A stretch of 64,000 nucleotides of DNA, taken from NCBI GenBank assembly GCA_009809945.1, contig WTPW01000689.1, positions 106,813-170,812 on the forward strand, read 5' to 3'. Positions 34,187-47,016 of this stretch are shown piece by piece. The position numbers and the translations under genes were made by a program. Position 1 is the stretch's first letter, and each line of letters starts with the position of its first letter. A model generated the notes under the pieces. The model worked only from the letters and a program-made list of their open reading frames with translations. It was not told the origin of the DNA and searched no databases. The stretch comes from Gigaspora margarita. Lineage: Eukaryota; Glomeromycota; Glomeromycetes; Diversisporales; Gigasporaceae.

Positions 34187-34393
34187 GTTCATTAAAGGGC
34201 CCTAATTTCCCACCACTTTTAGTTTTTTTCCCTGCAGCATTCATTAATATTTCTCACGATATGATATCAGATATTGAGTTAGTATACGTCATAAATACGT
34301 AATCGAATTAAAAGTGAATATAAAAGTTATTCGATTACTATAAGATTTACTTAATAGAACTATTGATAACTTTATCGTTATTGAAAAAAAAAT

Positions 34394-35350
34394 ATGCTTA
34401 TTACTGCAATTGAATCTATTATTGAATCTTTGAAAAGTGCTGGAATTATTCCAGATGGTATGTCTTATAATTACCGACTCTTAGAATTCATTAAATTAAA
34501 TTCTACACTTATAGAAATTTTTATCGATAAAATCGTGGATGAATTTAAACCAGAGGCACTACTTGATATAAGGTATGGTGAAAAGAAAGTAGAACTTGGC
34601 AATAAATTCACTATTGATGGTATGAACTAAATAACATTATAATTGTTATGACTTTATTGGCATCACTTTTGCTAATTGAATTATTGGTCTTTAATAGAAA
34701 CAAATAAAGCTCCGCACGTTAATTTTGTGTTTAATAAATCTGATTCCGATGATAAATCTCGATTTACATTGATGATGGTAAAATCGTAAATTATCATATA
34801 TGAAAAATTATATGAAAAAAAAATTCATTATCAGTTACACCTTATTATACCGTATAAAAAATGTTCTCTTCATAGGTTGATCCTGATGCACCAAGCCCTA
34901 AAAATCCAACTCATAGAGAATGGCGTCATTGGATCGTTGGAAACATTCCATGTAATCATTCTGTTGCAATTTAAATATCTTACTGATTATCATATTTGTT
35001 AAATATTATAATAACCCCTTAAACAGCTGATGGAAATTTATCCGAAGCAACACACCTTGATGATTATATGGGACCAAGTCCACCTTCGGGAACTGGAGAA
35101 CATCGGTATGTCTTATAATTACGTAGTTTTAATATTGATAGCACGATAAAATATTCATAAAAAAATGGTTATAAAATAATTTTAAATTTTCAAAAGATAT
35201 GTGTTTTTGTTATATCATCAGCAAGTTCCACATATCGACTATCCACGGTTAGACAAAGTAAAGAGAAATAATTTCAAAGCTCGTCAGTTTGCCGAACAAT
35301 ACTCGTTAAAATTAATCTCTGCGAATTATTTTATGTGCAAGAAAGACTAA
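34394..35350 (+). CDS. PEBP-family protein, five exons, ~204 aa
   Basis: Phosphatidylethanolamine-binding-protein family: ligand-binding beta-fold proteins that in other eukaryotes regulate kinases, proteases or transcription complexes. Exons 34394-34619, 34698-34777, 34876-34951, 35027-35105 and 35197-35350 (TAA) total 615 bp and join in frame; all four introns are GT..AG, 75-98 bp. Signature motifs in order: [20 protein letters not shown] (exon 1), FTLMM then [19 protein letters not shown] (ligand pocket, exons 2-3), [23 protein letters not shown] (exon 4), YVFLLYHQQ and [14 protein letters not shown] (exon 5). It lacks a signal peptide, so it is probably cytosolic. Length and motif order match complete family members and no break is seen. 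It lies 1.3 kb downstream of the Sel1-kinase on the same strand. The exact subfamily is not assignable by eye. Confidence 0.88.
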
Positions 35351-36430
35351 ATTTGAGAATGATGGTTTTTTCTTTTTTCGTTATATTATATTATGTTATA
35401 CTATTATGTTATACTATGTACAGTATCAATAAAATATGCTTTAAATGTCTTAAATTTATTAAAACAAATTGTTAAATTTGTAAAGCATATAGTAGATATT
35501 ATAACACTTCGAATTCCCAATTCGCAAATTAATTCAGATCACAAACTTATCTACGTAATTCTTAGAAATATAGATGTTACAGAATTATGTAGAATTATAT
35601 ATAAAAATTTAAACTACGTAAGTTTACATTGAGTTTGTAAATCTAAATAGCTTATTGATTAGATTTATCAAGTTGTTTTAACTAAAAATACAATTGTTTC
35701 TTTAAAAAAGGCCACGAAAATTGATTTTTCGTTTGGCATTACATGGTATCTGAAAACTTGATCGGTTCGATCGATTTTTTTTTTTTTTAATTTACTATAA
35801 ATTGGTTACGTAATTTGTCATTTTGCACAACAAGGAATCAAAAAATCATATGTTTTTCCCATCAGTCCTATCGGACAATTACGGGAAATTAAGGTCACCA
35901 TCGGGTGACACTGAATAAGAATAGCGGAATAATTGGCACAGTTGGGATCTAGAAAAAAAGCATTATTTTTTGAAAAATTGAACAAAAATGGGTAGGCGGA
36001 TAATGCAAAACAAAAATCAACTTTGTGTGGCCTTCATAAAATGGTTATATGCTTTTTCGCCCGACTCTGATTAGAGCTTTGATTTCTTAAGAAATCGTGT
36101 ATTTTGCTTGTAAGGACAGTAAAGGCGATGATCTGTAAGGTTAAGTACGATGCTTCAGTCCAGAGAGAAAAGCAAAGCGAGTGTGAATTCCAATTTGTTG
36201 AAGCAAAATTAACGGTATCATAGTTGAGTAACTAACCAGACACAAATCAGTTATTTGGCTAATCAAAATTTTTTTCTGGTCATTTTAATTCATTACTTAC
36301 GTGGTGTAGTGTGCACGAGGATTAAAATTGCAAATCCATGTAACGCGCAAATGAACAAAAAAAAAAAAAATTAAGCACTGCTTAAGGTTAGGGTAAGAGA
36401 ATGTAGTAGTATTTTCACGAAAGAGTTCTT
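35351..36430. other. intergenic, one half of a diverged direct repeat
   Basis: No gene recognised. The segment 35965-36055 (GATAATGCAAAACAAAAATC) resembles 38310-38395, placing the LRR pseudogene between two diverged direct repeats. An A-run at 36358-36371 could be a retroposon tail. Confidence 0.4.
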
Positions 36431-37600
36431 TCAATTTATTTGTATTGGCAATTGAAGATACAAGGAGATCGATGAAATATTTTTGCCGAGAGCTTTTGCT
36501 AATAATTTTACTCCTTCAAAGTCATTAAAGTAACCATAGTAATGTTTATATAAAGTACATTGCTGATCTTTTTTCTCCTTCAGATCCAAGTTTATTTTGA
36601 CTAATATTAGTAAATAATGCCTTCGCAGCTTCTGGGCCAGATAGATTACGACCAAGATTTAATGATGTTAAAGTTTTATTTTCACAAAGAATCTCTGCAA
36701 ATGCTATTCCACCTAAATCAATTTCGTTATCACAAATATTTAAAAAGATCAGCGTACTGTTTATACAAAGAGCCTCTGATAACTTTCCTTCCTCAGAACC
36801 AAGTCTGTTATAAGAATGACCTAAGGAAGTCAAAATGGCGTTTTTGCAAAGTGCCTTTGCTATTGTTATTCCTCCTCGTGAACAAAGTCTATTGTAACTA
36901 AGGTTTAAAGATGTTAGAGAAGTATTCTTTCACAGTGCTTCTTGCATTTCCTACTTCATTATGAAGAATATTTTTAGAAAGGCAAAAAGAATCTACCTGT
37001 ACTTTTTCTCCCTCAAATCTAAATTTGTTAATTATAAAGTCGAAACCAAGTTAATTGTTGCGAAGATTTAAAGAAGTCGGAGTATTTTTGATATAAAGAT
37101 CCTCTGTTAACGTTTTTACTCCTTCATTGCCAATCCTGTATATCTAAAGAGTCATTGCTAACTCCCTCCATCTGATCTAAGTGGATTATCAGAATGTCCT
37201 AAATCAGAGTAGTATTTGCACAAAGCACCATAGCTTCCCTCCATCCGAACCAAATTGATTATTAGAAAAATCTAAAAAAAAGCTAGAGTAATGTTTACAC
37301 ATAACACCTTCGTTAATGCCTCTCCTTCTCTAAAACCAATTTGATTATTACGAATTGTTAAAGAATTTAATTAAAGTGACATTTTTGCAAAGAGTATCAA
37401 TCGCTTCAGGATTTAAATGAGTAGTAAGATTCATAGAAGTAATAGTGATGCTTCTATAAATATCTTTAAATCTCATTATATTATAAATAATTCCTTTAAA
37501 TGTTTAAATCTTTTAAGTTTCTTAATTTTTCGCAGAAACATTGCAATTAAAGCACCTTTGAGAAAATTTATGAGACATTTTTTTTTTTCACATCAACATA
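36431..37600 (-). pseudogene. leucine-rich-repeat (RNI-like) gene, decayed
   Basis: On the - strand, several frames carry ribonuclease-inhibitor-type leucine-rich repeats of ~28 residues with the pattern LGSEGEK.L.EAL..N.TLTSLNL. Clear examples are NRLGSEEGKLSEALCINSTL and AEILCENKTLTSLNL (36546-36833) and, in another frame, AKALCKNAILTSLG. Earlier repeats (about 36950-37420) and a start-like region near 37600 are in shifted frames, and stops are frequent. LRRs of this type mediate protein binding, for example in NLR-like or GTPase-activating proteins. At least eight repeats are visible. The protein is not produced intact from this copy. Confidence 0.75.
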
Positions 37601-37614
37601 AAACCAAAATTTGA

Positions 37615-38944
37615 TTCCACATGAGCCAACAATGTAGTATAACTTATATATTCAAATAATGGTTTTTGATAATTTGGAAGGACAATTTTAAAGGAGACTA
37701 AAAAAGCTTGTTCTTCAGAATTTAATAATAACTTATGAGTCTTCTATTCTCTGTGTAAGCTGTTGGCTCGCTCCATAAACTTGGTATAACAATTCTACAC
37801 CATTGGTGGCTTACAGAAGACATGAAAACAAGTTTTTATAATTAGTACGCAAATTAGTAAACTTTTGAAAAAAAACATTCGTTCAATAATGCTTTCATTT
37901 TAACGCCTTTATGAAATGTGAATTTGCCAAATTTGCTTCTGTTTGTGTTATTTGATTACTGTTACAAGCTATTTTAAGCTAAAAAAAGTCAATCAAATGT
38001 TTCACGTTACGAATTTGAAAACGTTTCGTTTTATATAATGGTCTAAAGTAGCGATTTATCTAATAGCGCCCTGGCCAAAATTACGACTTAATGCATGCAT
38101 GAAGATCTAATTTCAGGGGCTTAATTTTAGCCAGAGATAAATCGTTATTTTGGTCAAGTTCAAGAACAAGTGCAATTGCAAGAACAAGAATAATTGCTCC
38201 GCAATAGATAAAAAAAATAAAATTATTAAAAAAATAATGAATATATTAAAAATATTAAGAAAAATTACATTCCACTAAAGATTTAGATAATTGATTTCTA
38301 GATTTTTCCATTTTTCGAAAAATTGAAAAATGAGTTTGCTGGTAATGCAAAACGAAAAATTAACTTTGCTTGTCTAATGAAAATGGCTAAACACGAATTT
38401 CCGTTTGTAATGCATTTACAATAATCGAAAAAAAGAAAAAATTACAAGTTAAATGTAAAAGTGTTAAATACGATTCTAGAGAACTTGCCAACAATATTTC
38501 AACAAAAATCTACTTCTAATTATAAACCACTCCAACTCTAACCTAAATCGGGTCAACTTTGTCGACGAAAATTGGGTTTATATTTCTTCTTTTTAGTTAC
38601 ATACATAAAAGATATATAATTAATTATAAAATTATAGCAACATAGCAAGAATAAATATTATGCTCCCAATTGAATAACTTTCTTCTACTTAATTTAATAA
38701 TCTAAATACCAATAGAATAGATAAGTAATAAATTTGTTTAATTATACACAAATCAAATATATAACTTACTATCAAGAATTTCAATACAATCGAGAGGTTG
38801 ACTTTCTAAAAAAAAAATATATTAATATATTACAAACATGGTTTAAATTAATTTAAGAAAACAAATATCATTTACCTATATTTACTATATTGATAGATTC
38901 AGAAATTTTTGAATTATTTAAAATATTACTAATGTTTTAAAATA
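37615..38944. other. intergenic with small hairpin
   Basis: No gene recognised. 38050-38153 forms an inverted repeat (GCGATTTATCT..CTGGCCAAAATTA against its reverse near 38130-38152), a possible ~105-bp MITE. A CAAGAACAAGTGCAATTGCA stretch follows (38160), resembling the Gln-rich remnants at 25.9 and 55.9 kb. Confidence 0.4.
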
Positions 38945-40140
38945 TAAATAACTATTACTAACTGATTTAGGAAGTTTTGGAAGATGCAAAAGTCGACTTG
39001 TGTAAATAGCCTGTGGATGTGTCCAATAATTGATTCCTGCCGATTTTACTTGATTATATGTTGAGTTGTTTTTGTTTATGCCTTTAATTTCTTTAACTTG
39101 TTTATATAATTCAGATTTGGCAGTTTTTAAATCACCAAAAAATTCTTTCAGCATGTTAACTAACTCTCTAGCAGTTGGTCTGTTATAAGGTTCAGAATTT
39201 AAACATTTATTCATTAAATCCAAAAGTGGTTGAGGAATTTTACATTCAATTTTAGGTCTTTGACCTCTACAAATGTTTATTGCTAGAATTTGATCATGTG
39301 GAATATCATGATATGGGGGACATCCAGTAAAAACTTCTGACATAATTATTCCAAAAGAATAAATATCTGATTGTTGAGTATATTCCTTTCCTCTTGTATA
39401 TAGTACTTCCGGGCAATATAAGGAAGCACACTAAAAAGTTCTTTAGAATTTGAATCTTGTAACATTGGTTTACATAAGCCGAAATCAGTAATGTAAGAAC
39501 TGAACATAGTTTGATTAACTATATTTCCAGAATGAAAATCTTTATGTACTAATAAGGCTTCATGAATTGCACAAAGTCCACCAGCTATGTAATATAAGTT
39601 AAACATTTTAAAATTCCAATCCAATTCATTATATTTACTATCTAATAACTTTAGGAGACTTCCTTGCTTTGCATATTGCATAACTATCATATAATTATTA
39701 TCTTCTGGATTCTTATTTATTCCATAAATCGCAATTGCTAAATTGCCGCCATGTTTATGATGATTTTCAACCTATAATATTTATTAAGGTAAATAACTAT
39801 TATACTTTATGATAATAAATTATATAAATGCTTACTCCTTTCAAAAAATCTTGGTTTAAATCTTTTGAATTGTCAGGGCATTTTAAACAAACTTATGATT
39901 TCGAATTTCTTGCACATTCAAAATGTTCTAATCCATGGATATATCCATTAGTCCATACTGCTTTAAAAGCTGTGCCAAAGCCACCTTTAACAATATACTT
40001 TATATTTGTAAATTGATTAAAAGGTATCCATTCAATAATGTCCTTAATTTTTTTTTGCATTAATTTGCACTTGTTGAATAAAATTATCAATATCTTGATT
40101 TCCACTTGTCCAATTACCAAAACTCGATTTTAAGTCTTGA
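38945..40140 (-). pseudogene. Glomeromycotina-type protein kinase pseudogene, copy 2
   Basis: Better preserved paralogue of 10523-12480. In order on the - strand: WIPFNQFTNIKYI, P-loop KGGFGTAFKAVW (about 40000), a TAA stop where copy 1 has a Glu codon, lysine region CLKCPDNSKDL, a 64-bp intron 39772-39835 after DFLKG, then YGINKNPEDNN, MQYAKQGSL, catalytic loop HKDFHSGNIVN, TDFGLCKPM, a 1-bp loss inside the APE motif (about 39417) that shifts frame, SDIYSFGIIMSEVF, and the C-lobe QRPKIECKIPQPL and NSEPYNRPTAREL, with a tail to about 38945. Catalytic Asp and DFG are intact; the stop near 39893 and the frameshift make a full product impossible. Domain order matches dual-specificity/TKL-like kinases expanded in these fungi. 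Confidence 0.85.
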
Positions 40141-40179
40141 ACTTTGTGAAAAACATACTTTTAACAAAGATAGTATCAA

Positions 40180-41160
40180 GAATCACAATTTAAAATTAAT
40201 AAATATACCATCTGTAATGAATTTACATATAACAAATTAAAAGTTTGTTTACTTTTAGAATTATCATAATTTTTAACTTGATTTGAAAAATATTCTTATA
40301 ATATTAACTTACTCGCTATTATGTAGTTTATTTTTTGGACAACAGATATAGATATTGAGACATATTTATTAGATTTGAATTACTGTATATGATTTTTTTA
40401 CCTTGATTTGAAAATATTCTTATATAGTTAACTTACTTGTTGTTATGTAGTTTATTTTTTTGGACAACAGATACAGATATTGAAATATAGTTATTAAATT
40501 TGAATTATTGTATGTGATTATAACTTAGATTTGTAAAATATTCTTATAATATTAATTTACAAACTAGTGTGTTATGTGGTTTTTTTTGTACAACAGATAT
40601 AGATATTGAGATGTAGTTATTAGTTTTGAATTATCATATGTGATTTTAACTTGATTTGAAAATATTTTTATAAAATTTACTTACTAACTAGAGTTATATA
40701 GTTTATTTTTTTATGTGACAGATACATATATTGAGAAGCAGTTATTAGATTTGAATTATTATACATGATTTTTAACTTGATTTAAAAAATATTCTTATAA
40801 TGTTAACTTACATGCTATTATTTTTTTTTTGTACAACAGATGCAGATATTGAGATATGGTTATTAGATTTAATTATCATACATGATTTTTTGACTTCGAT
40901 TTGAAAAATATTTTTATAATATTAACTTATGGACTAATGCTATATAGATTATTTTTTTGTACAGCAAATATAGAAATTGAGAAGTACTTATTAGATTTGA
41001 ATTTTCATATATGATTTTAACTTAATTTAGTAAATATCCTTATAATATTAACTTACCTACTACTATATAGTTTATTTTTTTTGTACAACAAATACAGTTG
41101 AATTATTATGCATGATTTTTAACTTGACTTTAAAAATATTCTAATAATGTTAGTTAAAAT
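40180..41160. repeat. ~115-bp tandem minisatellite, reverse copy
   Basis: Eight or nine units with CTTGATTTGAAAAATATTCT, AACTTAC and TTTTTGTACAACAGATATAG, the reverse complement of the array at 9520-10440, again directly upstream of the kinase. Confidence 0.8.
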
Positions 41161-42828
41161 TTGGCTATGTGATTCGCTTGGATTTTTAAGTACAGTTAAA
41201 CATTAATTTATTTTGCACTTATTTCGATCTATTAAAGAACATTTATTCTCATTGACAAATAAACATTTTTAATATTCTATCAAAAATAATTCTATATTAA
41301 AAAATTAATAATAAAAAAATACAAAGATCTGTTTAAAATAAACATTCAAAAGCTTATTTGTTTTATTTCTTTTTTTATGAATTAATATATGACTAGCACC
41401 ACCTAGTGTAATACTTGTCTATATCATAAATTGAAAGTATTTAAATAAGATCATCTTAATATTTATTGTTTATTATATTTATTTAATAGTTTATACAATC
41501 AATTGCGCTTTAAACTTATAATAACAACTATTATACAAGTCATAGAATTATGCCCCCATATGAAAAAGTGGTTGTAAAGCACATGTACTGTGGCATGTAT
41601 ATATAGTTGACCCTTTCAGAATTGGTATGCATGGTGAACAGGCTTTGTATCAGTTTTGAGAGGTTATCAGATTTGAAAACATTATAAACTATTAGATTTA
41701 TATAATGGAAACAGACTTGGTAGATTAGTTTTTTATCTGATTTGTAAGGTTACTGGTCTTGACAGGATCGGGTTTGAGAGGGTCAACTGTATACGCTACA
41801 CAGAATAGCATGTGTTTAAAATGATACATGTTGGCACATTGTGTATGTCCAGAATGGATTTTTATAAGGAATAGCATGTATTTAGGATGACACATATAGC
41901 TCATTAGTTGGAATTACACATATTTTAAATAGCATGTATTTCTCTTATACTCAATAAAATCACAGGACCAGGTGTAATGTGAAACTCAAAACAAATGACT
42001 TTTTTTAAAATCACCTGTACTGCAAAATCTCATTTATAAAAATGCTCTTTAATTCTAAACAAAACCAATTCCTTAAAAAATTTTACTATAGGCATGTTTG
42101 TTACCACCCCTTCGTAATTATATCATACTTTAACTAAATCAAATTCACTCTTGCTAAATCGAAAACTTAGTTAGCTTAATCGATTATGATTCCATGCATC
42201 ATAGCAAATAAGCACTCTTATTAATTCTGGAACAACTAATAACATTCGATTAAATCTGCAAGTGATTCTATAAGTTTCTCTACTATTATTTGATCTTTAA
42301 TAATTATTTAAGTCCAAAAGAGTTTGTTCATAATGACTTATTACATGATACATTATTTTATAACTTCTTAATGCAATTGTATTATTTTTCTCAATCATTA
42401 ATAATTTATGGATTCTTCATATCTTTTTATTATACTATAATTCTCACTATTTGATTCAACATTTATTAATTCATTCAGATAAATTTCAAATAATTCTACA
42501 TTTATCTATCATGCTGCTAGTCATTAAATGATTTATATAAATAAGGTTTGTGTGGTATTGATATGAGATATATATATAGGCTTGGTACTACAAAAAAGAG
42601 AGAAAATGACAAAATTTTGAAAATTAATTTTTTTATATAAATTAATTTAGAATACAATTAGAATTATTTTTTACTTAAGACACAAAAGTAGTGTATTAAT
42701 AAAATTTTGCAATATATTCTTCAAAATCTATAATTTCTTATAGCTTATTATAAAATTTATAACATCAAAATTGATTTTCTGAAGATCTTTTTTTTGTTGA
42801 TTTCCCCTTTCTGTAGCACCAAGCCCAT

Positions 42829-44609
42829 ATATACTTAGAGCTTGGACCTGTGAACCCCTTATCTGAATATCTGTATAGATATTCAGATATCCGGATGTTA
42901 TAAATATCTCATGGATAGTAATCGTCATCTGTCAGTTTTAAACAGATAACCTAACAGGTATCTGTGGGTATCCGCAAGTATTATGCACCATTACTATAGT
43001 TGGCAATTTGACAAAATTACAAGTTGAATATTATAAAAAAATGTTATTTTTGTCATAAAAACTATTATTTTGTTATTATTTTATAATATTTTATAAAATT
43101 TAGCAGCTATTTATTTGTTATAAAAAAGTCATATTTGTCATTTTGCCAATATGCCATTATAGCATTAGGTAGCTATGCATCATGTGATGCTGCACATGAC
43201 CAGTACATATGATCACATGGGTCAACAAAATATGTAAAGTAGTTGTAAATATGTTATAATCTCGCATTTACATTAAGCAATCATTTATTTTTATTTCACC
43301 TCTGTAGTTGCTATTATTAATCACAATACTAAAAATTAAAAATTACTAATACATATTATCTAAAGTTAGATTTTTAAATGAATTATTAATCTAAATATTA
43401 AATAAAACCAAAATCTGAATAAATTTAGCAGAAACTATAATTTTTACTAAACACATATTACCTAAACATAAAGTTTATTGATTCATACATAAATTGCAAT
43501 GGGTAAAAATTCTATTACAAGATTTACCAAATTGTGACACACACTTAAGGTGAGTTATTTTGCATTAGAATAATCATAATTTCTATCTAAGTTAATACAA
43601 AATTTTGTGTAAGTTACTGTAAAAAATATGGTTATAGAATTTACTCATAATTCTAGTGACCATAGCATGTGGTTAAGGTAAAGTTTGCATTGAAATTATT
43701 GTGATTTATACTATAAGGTACTGTAAAATTTTGTTACAGAACTTACTATTCTGGTAGCCACAATATGTAGTTAAGATGAGTTAATTTGTACTAGAATTAT
43801 CATGATTTTATATGATTAAGTTGAGTTAGTTTTATTAGAATCATTGTGATTATTATCGCAAGTTAAAATTTATTACAAAACTTACTCACTATTTTAATGG
43901 CCACAGTATGTGATTAAGATTATTGTAATTAAGTTGAATTAGTTCATATTGGAATTATTATAATTTCTACTTTCAATTTCTATGAAAAATTGTTACAGAA
44001 TTATTCATTATTCTGATAAACACAGTATTTGGTTGAATTAATTTGCATTGAAATTATCATAATTTCTATCACAAGTTATGGTAAAAATTTTTGTTAAAGA
44101 ACTTACTTGTTATTTCAGAGTTTACAGTATGTGATTAAGGTTGAGATGGTTTGAATTAGAATTATTATAATTTCTATAAGATTCTGTAAAATTTCTGTTA
44201 CAGAACTTACTATTTCAGTGGCAATTTTATGTGGTTGAGTTAGTTTGTACTGGAATCTATCATAAAAAAGACAGTTACAGGACCTATCCATTATTCAGTA
44301 AACAGTATGTGGTTAAAGCTGAATTAGTTTACATCAGATAATATAAAAAATTTTGCTATATGACTTACTTGCTAATGTGTTACATAGTGGATAAGATTGA
44401 GATAGTTTGTATTATAGATCTTGTGATATCTGCCAGAAATCCAGTTTAACCAGATATCTGTAGGATTAATCAGTTATTCATAGAGTTATCTAGCTATTCG
44501 TAGATTTATCCAGTTATCTGCCAAATAAAAACTGATGATTATCTATATCTGACTTTTATAAAACGGGTATGGTAAAATGGATAACTAGATATCCAGGTCC
44601 AAGTACTAT
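42829..44609. mobile_element. TIR element with GCTTGGACCTG / ACTTGGACCTG ends
   Basis: TAGAGCTTGGACCTG at the left and (reverse) TAGTACTTGGACCTG at the right. Subterminal motifs GATATCT, CAGATAACC and GTTATCC occur on both sides. A hAT-like assignment is possible from the TAG start, but no clean TSD is seen. Confidence 0.5.
43530..44400. repeat. ~110-bp tandem repeat
   Basis: About eight units with TTACAGAACTTACTATTCTG, GGCCACAGTATGTGGTTAAG, AGTTAGTTTGTATTAGAATT and ATCATAATTTCTAT. It lies inside the element 42829-44609. Confidence 0.75.
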
Positions 44610-44723
44610 ATATATGTACATAAAATACATACAAATATATAAATTTTTTAGCACTTATAATTTTAACTTTTTAATAGTGCTATGCATATAATATGTATTA
44701 GGCCTTATGCTATTATATATTAA

Positions 44724-44792
44724 TAGTCAACTAACTTGATATTTTAAAAAATTGACTAATTTAGTTGACTAAGTCAGCTAAGTCGACTAATG
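44724..44792. repeat. short GACTAA repeat patch
   Basis: Several GACTAA/TTAGTCAAC motifs like those of elements A and B, here without recognisable ends. Confidence 0.5.
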
Positions 44793-45359
44793 CTATATCA
44801 ACTTGAAATACTACCAAAATATCTGGGCAGATGGTCCAATTCAGACCATTTTAGTCATGCCAACATGGAATTCACATATGCACACCCATTTTTCTGGCTA
44901 TTTCACAGATCAATATGCATTTTATTAGAAACACATATATATCTGAATGGATTTTTTATAGGGCCAGTGTTTTCAGGTTTGACTATACAAGTTGTAAAAA
45001 CTATTTTAGCTTAGCTAAAAGTATTTTAGCACTAATTTTTGATATAAAATTGCTGAAATACTTATCTGTACTTGATTTGGCATTAGTAGTTACCTCATAG
45101 TTACCAAATCAGAAGGTGATAGAGAGCCATATCCACCCCTTTGTTTATCATTCTTGTGATGTTTATTTTTGCTGCATTGTCTAAGTCCTGTATCAGTGAA
45201 GTGGCTCAGCCTTGGACTATGGGCTTGGCACTGCTTAGCTATCTTTTCAATCAGTTAACTGCTTGTCAACTCAATTGAAATAAGAAATATTATGTTGAAC
45301 CTTCTAATTGGTAAATAGTGTGATAGGCGAACATTTGTGTTTTAATATAATAGATATGA

Positions 45360-45865
45360 TTAGTCATAAATTATGACCAATTTAAACAATTTGACTAATT
45401 AAGCATATTGACTGATCAAAATACATGATCGATTATAATTGATCAAATGATTTTGATCAATCAACAAGTCATGCACCTGCTCATATGCTAGGAGTTTGGT
45501 TATCTTTATTTTTTTATATTCTGGTTAATTTAGTATTGTAGTATTGTTATTTAAAATGCTAATAGGTAATTTAACTTTTGATTTCTATTTTATTGTATAC
45601 AATTCTTTTTTGTTTTAGTATAATAATGAGATTTGATTTTGTTGTAATAGTTTTTGCTAAAACTTTAGTTTAATCTTAAGTGATTGGGTTCCAATTAATT
45701 TTGAAATTCATGAAGTAATATTAAGTAATAATAAAGAATCATAATTAGAAGTATGAATAGGTTCTTTATATTTTGGTTTTTTTAGGGTTGTTTTCTGGCT
45801 TTTAAGTAATTTGTTAAGAGTTCCAATTCAGATCAATTCATTATCCATTTATCTGATATGCTATA
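45360..45865. other. block X spacer, copy 2
   Basis: Reverse complement of about 8390-9260, without the MITE present there at 8585. No gene. Confidence 0.6.
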
Positions 45866-47016
45866 TTTGGTATTTCAACTAGTAGGAGAGCATATAGAGT
45901 TTGAACCAATTTAGCTTTGATAATGAAAAAAGTAATTAAGGTTAAATGGTTTAAATCAATAAACCAACACACATAATTACAGGTTATAGAGTTTCTCTTT
46001 ATTATAAATCTATATATCAGTTTATTACAATAATACTAAATACTATCTACAATTATTAACAATTATTCTAATGATTATTTTTTCCTTCATGAACTGAAAC
46101 TGTATCCTTATATATCTTTAATTCCTGTGGATTGTTAATTTCTCACTTGGAGCTTTAGAGATTGAAACTGCCTAAAATTTTTCTTAATTATTTAATCAGT
46201 TAACCATTTAACTATTTAATTGTTTAATTTTGCCAGTATTAAAATAAGGGAATTGGGTATTTCCACACCCCTTTTTGGTATTGCCACACTCATGTAGATC
46301 ATTTTAATTTTTTAAAAAAATTAACTTTGATTGAAGATATCTTGGAACCCATCTGACCAAATTTGATCACATTTTTTCTTTGAATTCAATAACTTTTACA
46401 ATTAAAATAAAAAAAGTTGATCGAATTTGGTCAGGTAGGTGCCAAGATATCTTCGATCAAAGTTTTATAAAATTCTAAACATCTATTAAATATAAGATGC
46501 AGCAAAAATGGGGTTCAAAGTTTGATCAAAGATATCATGGCACCCACCTGGCCAAATTCAATCAACTTTTTTTTATTTTAATTATAAAAAGCTGTAGAAT
46601 TTAAAGAAAAAAAATTGATTAAATTTGGTCAGATGGATTCCAAGATATCTTTGATTAAAATTTTGTAAAATTCTAAACATCTATCAAATATAAGGGGCGT
46701 GCCATTTATCATGTGATTTATACCATGGACACATGGGTCAGAGTAGCGATCACGTCTATATATAATATATATAATATATATATTACATTATATACAGTAT
46801 ATAATATATATATAATATATATATTATTTAATATTAAGTAATATTTTTTTCTACTAGTCCGTTTTAGATGATTTTACTACCAAAAAGTTCATCTCAATGA
46901 GACGATTCTAACAAGCCCAAAATCATTAAAATCCAATCACAGGATCACAAGATTGTTAAGGTTTTGCATTTATATAATATATATTAAAATTTATATATAT
47001 AATAATACAAAATGCT

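Larger units (their letters stand above)
41393..45353. mobile_element. 4-kb insertion in block X copy 2
   Basis: Block X copy 1 runs uninterrupted where copy 2 has these 3961 bp (compare 9250-9290). A candidate duplication ATATGA borders both sides (41387-41392 and 45354-45359). No convincing terminal repeats and no intact ORF; several inner repeats are listed separately. The first 1.4 kb and the stretch 44793-45350 look like ordinary non-coding sequence. Confidence 0.5.
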
